Assembly: GCA_002440885.1 (NCBI GenBank)
Contig: DJVY01000220.1
Location: 1-12,697, forward strand
DNA: 12,697 bases
Direction of reading: 5' to 3'
DNA from: Bacteroidales bacterium UBA6244
GTDB taxonomy: Bacteria > Bacteroidota > Bacteroidia > Bacteroidales > F082
Program-made: the position numbers and the translations under genes
The notes under the pieces: generated by a model
Seen by the model: only the letters and a program-made list of their open reading frames with translations
Databases searched by the model: none
Told to the model about the DNA's origin: nothing
Part shown: positions 9,264 to 12,697 of the stretch, one piece after another
Layout: every line of letters begins with the position of its first letter
Position numbering within the stretch: the stretch's first letter is position 1

Positions 9264-10043
9264 TTACGAATTTTGTAAACATATCATGCAAGAAGCAGTT
9301 AATACCGAGAGAATTAGGTTTTCCTGTTTTTGTAAAGCTACTCCGATTCGGTATAAGATTGGATTTCTGATTTCAGCAGACGCAACTTCCTCTTCCTCAT
9401 CGCGGAAGCGGTAATAGTATGCTCCTTTTTTTGATTCGGAAAAATCTTTTGTTTCGAGACGCTGTAAGGCATTCAGGGCAAGTACTTTTTTACGGAAATT
9501 GCCCGGATCGAATTCCTGAACGAAAATGGAGTTATACAATTGCCTTAAGCTGGTAAGGGTAAAAAATTCGGGTAACAAACCGCGCCCGACAAGCGTGTAG
9601 CTGGCCTTTTCGCGGAGTTTGTGCCAGGCTGCCGCTACCATCCGGCTGTGATCGAAGATTAATGGAGGCCTTTCGCTGACTGCAAACCAGGAAGCGCCAT
9701 GCTCATCGAGCAGTTCTTTGTTGTGGCGCTTCACATCGATGAGGGCATAAAAAGCCACACTCACTACCCTGTCGCCTGTGTCGCGGGCAGGATCGGAAAA
9801 AACAGCCACCTGTTCCTGAATAATATGCTGAAGTCCGGTGATTTTTCGTAGCACACGCGCTGCGGCTTCTTCTACCGTCTCGTGCGTCTCAACCCATCCG
9901 CCCACCAACGACCACTTTCCCTTTTCCGGAGTTAACTCCCGCTTGAAAAGCAGCAGCTTCAGCAGGCCATCCTCGTAGCCAAAGGTCACGCAATCAACGG
10001 CTAAAAGATGTTTTTCCTGGTTGATGTATTGATGATGAGGCAT
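9264..10043 (-). CDS. NrtR-like transcriptional regulator (Nudix sensor + winged helix)
   Basis: This 259-residue cytoplasmic protein joins an N-terminal Nudix domain (about 10-140) to a C-terminal winged helix-turn-helix (about 145-215, with TLTSLRQLYNSIF and DPGNFRKKVL). That is the layout of NrtR-type repressors, including the Bacteroides arabinose regulator AraR. The Nudix box is degenerate: starting at Gly49 it keeps Glu55 and Arg63, but the catalytic REXXEE reads RVLRKI (63-68), so hydrolysis is unlikely and the domain is probably a ligand sensor. As first gene of the operon, with inverted repeats over its own promoter, it probably represses the operon and itself until a galactose-related signal binds. 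The inducer is not readable. The tail after residue 215 is longer and more hydrophobic than I expect for the family, without an obvious frameshift. Confidence 0.9.
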   Translation of the reverse strand: MPHHQYINQEKHLLAVDCVTFGYEDGLLKLLLFKRELTPEKGKWSLVGGWVETHETVEEAAARVLRKITGLQHIIQEQVAVFSDPARDTGDRVVSVAFYALIDVKRHNKELLDEHGASWFAVSERPPLIFDHSRMVAAAWHKLREKASYTLVGRGLLPEFFTLTSLRQLYNSIFVQEFDPGNFRKKVLALNALQRLETKDFSESKKGAYYYRFRDEEEEVASAEIRNPILYRIGVALQKQENLILSVLTASCMICLQNS

Positions 10044-10061
10044 TTCTTTAAAATTTCGGGA

Positions 10062-10082
10062 TAAAAGTACAAAATACTTTTA
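10062..10082. promoter_or_regulatory. Inverted repeat, candidate operator 1
   Basis: Perfect 8-base arms TAAAAGTA and TACTTTTA are separated by 5 bases, 19 bases upstream of the regulator's start codon. The arms include the probable -7 box, so a bound repressor would block polymerase. It shares half-site AAAGTAC/TACTTT with candidate operator 2. The likely binder is the NrtR-like protein encoded just downstream. The symmetry is seen directly; the binding is inferred. Confidence 0.6.
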
Positions 10083-10094
10083 ATAAAATACAAA
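10062..10094 (-). promoter_or_regulatory. Likely Bacteroidota promoter of the galactan operon
   Basis: On the - strand a TTTG (10094-10091) is followed after 21 bases by TACTTTTA (10069-10062), which differs from the -7 consensus TAnnTTTG at the last base. Transcription would start near 10055, giving a leader of about a dozen bases before the regulator's ATG. Both elements fall inside the inverted repeats described separately. The spacing is slightly longer than the usual 19-20 bases, hence moderate confidence. Confidence 0.45.
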
Positions 10095-10107
10095 CAATGT
10101 ACTTTAT
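10083..10107. promoter_or_regulatory. Inverted repeat, candidate operator 2
   Basis: Arms ATAAAATAC and GTACTTTAT pair at 8 of 9 positions around a 7-base centre (AAACAAT). The element abuts candidate operator 1, covers the probable -33 element and repeats the same pattern (A-rich, TAC, AAA, spacer, TACTTT). Two adjacent, similar, dyad-symmetric sites over one promoter suggest cooperative autoregulation. Confidence 0.5.
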
Positions 10108-10127
10108 AAATGAAACTTAGCGAAAAC

Positions 10128-10179
10128 ATCCGTTTTTCTAGTCGTTTACATTCGTTTATAGTCGTTTATAAAAACGGAT
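10128..10179. repeat. Three phased 10-base repeats enclosed by perfect 10-base inverted arms
   Basis: Arms ATCCGTTTTT (10128-10137) and AAAAACGGAT (10170-10179) are exact reverse complements. Between them lie three consecutive 10-base units: GTCGTTTACA, TTCGTTTATA and GTCGTTTATA (10141-10170; the last unit shares one base with the right arm). The 10-base period puts every TCGTTTA on the same DNA face. The element lies about 85 bases upstream of the operon's first gene. It could be a protein-binding cluster, a cruciform or hairpin, or a dispersed genomic repeat; I do not recognise it. Confidence 0.7.
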
Positions 10180-10592
10180 AGAGCACACCCATGCCCTGCA
10201 CCAATAATAAACCCCACAGCAGCACAAACAAAAAAACCGGTTTGCGTTTCAACCCAGAAAATACAGCGTCAAAAAAAAGCATTAGCACCCATTGGCTCTA
10301 CCTGGCATGTAACCTGAACCTGTGGAAAATAGCCAGTCCGGGCGACGCAGTAAATTCTTAACCCATCAAGTAGGAAGTAATGAAAAATATCATACATTTG
10401 TGTCATGCTAAACACAATAAACTTAATCATACCGCCATGGACACAAAACACAACGCCTTGATAATGTTAGTTAACAGCATGATGTTGGGATACCCGCAAA
10501 GCGGAAATAAGTGTAATGGTGTTGAGGATAGCATATAGTTGCCGTTCATTGTAAGAGCCGTAGTGCCAACATGATAAATTGGATTTGAATTG
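10180..10592. other. Intergenic region with only doubtful small open frames
   Basis: About 410 bases between the divergently arranged operon and KilA-N gene. I see two weak + strand frames: a 56-codon frame at 10191-10361, whose end (LYLACNLNLWKIA) loosely resembles the closing segment of some DDE transposases, and a 33-codon frame at 10437-10538 that follows a TACATTTG -7-like box at 10393-10400. Neither has a family I can name. A small CCGC-AAA-GCGG hairpin lies near 10484-10494. This may be decayed mobile-element DNA. Confidence 0.35.
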
Positions 10593-10600
10593 TATATTTG
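10593..10600 (+). promoter_or_regulatory. -7 box for the KilA-N gene
   Basis: TATATTTG matches the Bacteroidota TAnnTTTG -7 consensus exactly, but I see no good -33 element at the usual spacing. It places transcription start near 10607. That rules out the upstream TTG at 10579 and favours the ATG at 10627 over the one at 10612 as start codon. Confidence 0.5.
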
Positions 10601-10626
10601 TAGAAATTGTAATGCGATTAGACAAT

Positions 10627-11499
10627 ATGACAAATAAAACCCAGATAGAAGTTGAAAATAAGCTTATTTCAATAGTTAAACAAGATGAACAAGACTATAT
10701 CTGCCTGACAGATATGGTAAGAGATGAAGAAGGTACAGACCATATTCGCAATTGGATGAGAAATCGCAATACAGTCGAATTCATTGGATTATGGGAGACT
10801 TTGAATAACCCAAATTTTAAACATGTCGAATTCGACACCTTTAGAAAACAAGCCGGATTAAACAGTTTCAATTTGACACCGAAAAAGTGGATTGAAGCTA
10901 CTAATGCAATTGGGTTGATTTCTAAATCCGGCAGATACGGAGGGACATATGCCCACAAAGATTTAGCATTTGAGTTTGGTTCGTGGATTAGTCCAATGTT
11001 TAAACTCTTGTTGATAAAGGAATATCAACGACTAAAGGAAATCGAGAGTAATCAATATAATCTTGAATGGAATGTTAAACGGATTTTGACCAAAACAAAC
11101 TATCTGATTCATACTGATGCAGTAAGGGATTGCATTCTACCTGAAAAAAATTACGATAAAGATAAAGAGTGGTTGATTTATGCGGAGGAGGCTGATTTGT
11201 TGAATGTTGCATTATTCAATTGCACCGCGAAGGATTGGCGAGATGCAAACACAGATAAAGCCAAAAAGGGATTGAATATTCGTGATTTTGCAAGTATAAA
11301 TGAGCTTGTTGTTTTATCAAACCTTGAGAATATTAATTCAATTCTCATTCGTAATCAGATAGATAAACATGAACGCTATAGACAGTTAAGAGAGATTGTT
11401 CAGGTTCAATTAAAATCACTTGACGGACAAGATTTTATGAGAGCGTTGAAAAAAATTTCTGACGACATTTATATTGAAAACAAAAAGAAATTGGAATAA
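10627..11499 (+). CDS. KilA-N domain protein
   Basis: The protein is 290 residues from the chosen ATG, which leaves a roughly 20-base leader after the -7 box; an in-frame ATG at 10612 is also possible. Residues about 24-135 form a KilA-N domain: YICLTDMVR, HIRNWMRNRNTVEFIGLWE, then the typical KKWIEATNAIGLISKSGRYG followed by GTYAHKDLAFEFGSWISP and the closing KLLLIKEYQRLK. KilA-N is a DNA-binding fold from phages, large DNA viruses and bacterial accessory regions. The remaining 150 residues are charged and helical, with YAEEADLLNVALF and a late helix; I recognise no second domain there. The gene is AT-rich compared with the galactan operon and lies next to a repeat-bounded toxin-antitoxin module, so it is probably acquired. 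Cellular role unknown. Confidence 0.88.
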   Translation: MTNKTQIEVENKLISIVKQDEQDYICLTDMVRDEEGTDHIRNWMRNRNTVEFIGLWETLNNPNFKHVEFDTFRKQAGLNSFNLTPKKWIEATNAIGLISKSGRYGGTYAHKDLAFEFGSWISPMFKLLLIKEYQRLKEIESNQYNLEWNVKRILTKTNYLIHTDAVRDCILPEKNYDKDKEWLIYAEEADLLNVALFNCTAKDWRDANTDKAKKGLNIRDFASINELVVLSNLENINSILIRNQIDKHERYRQLREIVQVQLKSLDGQDFMRALKKISDDIYIENKKKLE

Positions 11500-11512
11500 A
11501 CAACGAAACGAT

Positions 11513-11683
11513 AATAAAAAGGACTCTGAGCGGCGCGCAGCGCCCAGTCCCGCGAATGCGGGATTATGCACTTAATGAAGCTAAGGGTTGTTTCTTGCTT
11601 GTGTTTTATAGAATTTTGCTGATGATTTGATGGCCTTATTTGCCTCAAATCATTGCAGTCTGATCAGGGTTCCCGGCATTTAG
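11513..11683. repeat. Long direct repeat, left copy, flanking the higBA module
   Basis: It opens with AATAAAWAGGACTCTGAG and a compact hairpin block at 11521-11550 (outer arms GGACT/AGTCC, inner GGCGC-GCA-GCGCC). A second hairpin TCCCGC-GAAT-GCGGGA follows at 11548-11563. The 138 bases at 11546-11683 match 12560-12697 with 7 mismatches and no gaps by my count. Further in, GATTTGA (11624-11630) pairs with TCAAATC (11645-11651) around an inner GGC/GCC. The GC hairpins may end KilA-N transcription, although no T run follows. It could be the end of an insertion element or a dispersed repeat. Confidence 0.85.
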
Positions 11684-11772
11684 CCATACTTTTTGTTGAA
11701 ATTGATGACATCAGGGCATAGCTTACCTGAATGTTAAAAAAACCGTGTTCAAAATAAAATCTTATTGAAAAC

Positions 11773-11803
11773 TTGGAAAATGTTATCCAAACAGGTAACT
11801 TTG
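11773..11803 (+). promoter_or_regulatory. Promoter of the higBA-type module
   Basis: TTGG at 11773-11776, a 19-base spacer, and TAACTTTG at 11796-11803 form an excellent Bacteroidota promoter (-33 TTG-type, -7 TAnnTTTG). Transcription would begin near 11810, about 18 bases before the toxin's probable TTG start. The module therefore has its own promoter and does not rely on flanking genes. Confidence 0.75.
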
Positions 11804-11827
11804 CAAAGAAAATAAAGACTTGGCCTT

Positions 11828-12169
11828 TTGAATGAAATTATAAGAGACGTAGGAATCTATAAAAATCATTTTACGGAATTCTACAAAAAGCAGACTATCG
11901 TTGTCAGAAAAAAGATTGACTGGACTATCCTTCTCATTAGAACAATGAGAATTATTCCAGACAAATTTTTAAAACGACTTTCTAATACAGATGGACTTTA
12001 GGAGATTAGAGTTTCAGCAGAAAATGGAATATTTAGAATCTTCTGCTTCTTTGATAATGGGAACCTAATCATCCTTTTATCTGGATTTCAGAAGAAAACC
12101 CAGAAGACACCTAAAAATGAAATTAAACGCGCAGAAAAACTAAAAAAGGAATACTATGAAAACAAATAA
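11828..12169 (+). pseudogene. higB: HigB-like (RelE/Gp49-type) toxin, broken by an in-frame amber stop
   Basis: Reading from TTG at 11828 gives 113 residues to TAA at 12167-12169, with a single internal TAG at 11999-12001 (codon 58). The two halves join into a typical phage-derived Gp49-like/HigB ribosome-dependent mRNA interferase: IIRDVGIYKNHFTEFY, KKIDWTILLI, PDKFLKRLSNTDGL, stop, EIRV, IFRIFCFFDNGNLIILLSGF, QKKTQKTPKNEIKRAEKLKKEYY. Family members usually read DGLYEIRV at the stop, so TAG replaces a tyrosine codon by one base change. No in-frame ATG follows soon after to restart. The start is also odd: TTG stands where an ATG before NEIIRD would be expected. The 3' end overlaps the antitoxin by 14 bases. 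Truncated at 57 residues it should be inactive, unless the stop is suppressed or is a sequencing error. Confidence 0.85.
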
Positions 12170-12458
12170 AAATATTACATCTTTTGACTCTCATCTTGAC
12201 GAAAATTATGGGACTTTAGGCACAGAAAGTCGTGGTAAGTTCGAGGAGGAATTTGAAACTTTTAGAATTGGTGTTTTAATTCAAGAGGCTCGTAAGAGGA
12301 AACAATTAACTCAACAAGAACTTGCAGACAAAGTTGGGACAACAAAGAACTACATCTCTAGAATAGAAAACGATGCGAGTGACATTAGACTTTCAACTCT
12401 TATGAGAATAATAAAAGAAGGACTCGGTGGAAATTTGCAATTATCATTTGACATTTAA
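12156..12458 (+). CDS. higA: HigA-like antitoxin, XRE-family helix-turn-helix
   Basis: The 100-residue protein has an N-terminal variable part (1-35) that in this family contacts the toxin, and an XRE-type helix-turn-helix from about 38 to 94 (IGVLIQEARKRKQLTQQELADKVG, then TTKNYISRIENDASDIRLSTLMRII). It would bind the module's promoter as a repressor and neutralise HigB. It starts inside the end of the toxin gene, giving the toxin-first order typical of higBA. It is intact while the toxin is broken, so it is now in effect an orphan antitoxin and DNA-binding protein. It could still protect against, or be regulated with, related HigB toxins elsewhere in the genome. Confidence 0.88.
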   Translation: MKTNKNITSFDSHLDENYGTLGTESRGKFEEEFETFRIGVLIQEARKRKQLTQQELADKVGTTKNYISRIENDASDIRLSTLMRIIKEGLGGNLQLSFDI

Positions 12459-12480
12459 TCAATAATAAAACACTACTGGC

Positions 12481-12697
12481 AATAAATAGGACTCTGAGCG
12501 GCGCGCAGCGCCCAGTCCCGCATTTGCGGGATTGAACTACATCCGCCGGGCCGCGGGAAAGTCCCGCGAATGCGGGATTATGCACTTAATGAAGCTAAGG
12601 GTTGTTTCTTGCTTGTGTTTTGTTGAATTTTGCTGCTGATTTGATGGCCTTATTTGCCTCAAATCATGGAATTCTGATCAGGGTTTCCGGCATTTAG
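12481..12697. repeat. Long direct repeat, right copy, running to the window edge
   Basis: It begins with the same AATAAAWAGG junction and the identical 33-base hairpin block at 12489-12521. A 46-base segment absent from the left copy follows (ATTT-loop hairpin TCCCGC/GCGGGA, then a CCGCGG-rich stretch). The sequence rejoins the left copy at a second AGTCCCGC (12560-12567) and matches it with 7 mismatches over 138 bases to the last base of the window. The repeat may continue beyond the edge. The left copy could be derived from this form by recombination between the two AGTCCCGC motifs, which are 46 bases apart. Confidence 0.85.

Larger units (their letters stand above)
1239..10043 (-). other. 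Predicted galactan-utilisation operon (nrtR-like, GH53, GH2, galK, sglT, galM)
   Basis: Six genes on the same strand are separated by 22, 4, 13, 53 and 58 bases in order of transcription, with no visible terminator between them. The likely promoter and two inverted repeats are upstream of the first gene at 10062-10107. Gene content follows the substrate from outside to inside: regulator, secreted endo-galactanase, lipoprotein exo-acting GH2, galactokinase, Na+/galactose symporter, mutarotase. Missing for full Leloir catabolism are galT and galE (or a UDP-glucose pyrophosphorylase route), which must be elsewhere. SusC/SusD outer-membrane genes are also absent. Co-transcription is inferred from spacing, not shown. 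Confidence 0.8.

Noticed and set aside
10128..10179. CRISPR-like array
   Set aside because: Units are 10 bases in direct tandem without unique spacers, and no cas gene is nearby.
10437..10538. 33-codon small protein after a -7-like box
   Set aside because: No -33 element, no recognisable sequence features, and a frame of this length is expected by chance.
10579..10626. Upstream TTG start for the KilA-N protein
   Set aside because: It lies upstream of the -7 box, so it would not be on the transcript; the extra residues do not resemble the family.
11513..12697. Integron-type cassette array with attC sites around higBA
   Set aside because: The repeats are long and hairpin-rich, but the core-site motif RYYYAAC/GTTRRRY is not conserved. 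GTTGAAT at 12622 becomes ATAGAAT in the left copy, and no integrase is visible.

Overview
The window looks like a Bacteroidota chromosome segment, plausibly a free-living or marine polysaccharide degrader. The evidence is type IX secretion system (T9SS) C-terminal sorting domains of both kinds (CHU_C/type B in the first gene, a type A tail on the GH53 enzyme), promoters of the Bacteroidota form (a -7 box of TAnnTTTG), a NUDIX-type NrtR-like sugar regulator, and A-rich leaders in place of strong Shine-Dalgarno sites.

Layout. Positions 1-923 hold the 3' end of a large secreted or surface protein on the + strand. After a 315-base convergent gap, six - strand genes run with short spacers from 10043 down to 1239: an NrtR-like regulator, a GH53 endo-galactanase, a GH2 lipoprotein (likely beta-galactosidase), galactokinase, a vSGLT-type sodium/galactose symporter and aldose 1-epimerase. 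They read as one operon. Upstream of the regulator lie two related inverted repeats overlapping a likely promoter, and then a 52-base element of three phased 10-base repeats enclosed by perfect 10-base inverted arms.

The operon forms a nearly complete route for pectic (arabino)galactan. GH53 is exported by the T9SS and cuts beta-1,4-galactan. The GH2 lipoprotein trims the fragments to galactose. The symporter brings galactose in, GalM supplies the alpha anomer and GalK phosphorylates it. galT and galE are not here, and there is no SusC/SusD pair, so the design is 'digest outside or in the periplasm, import the monosaccharide'. The regulator's Nudix box has lost its catalytic glutamates, which fits a ligand-sensing repressor.

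The right end (about 10.18-12.70 kb) is an accessory region, more AT-rich by eye in its genes. It holds a KilA-N domain protein and a higBA-type toxin-antitoxin module flanked by two long direct repeats (138 aligned bases with 7 mismatches, plus a shared 33-base GC-rich hairpin block). The HigB-like toxin carries an in-frame amber stop at codon 58 where the family usually has tyrosine, whereas the HigA-like antitoxin and a very good promoter remain intact. This repeat-bounded, toxin-dead module and the operator architecture of the galactan operon are the points most worth a second look. I see no clear sign of a wholly new system.
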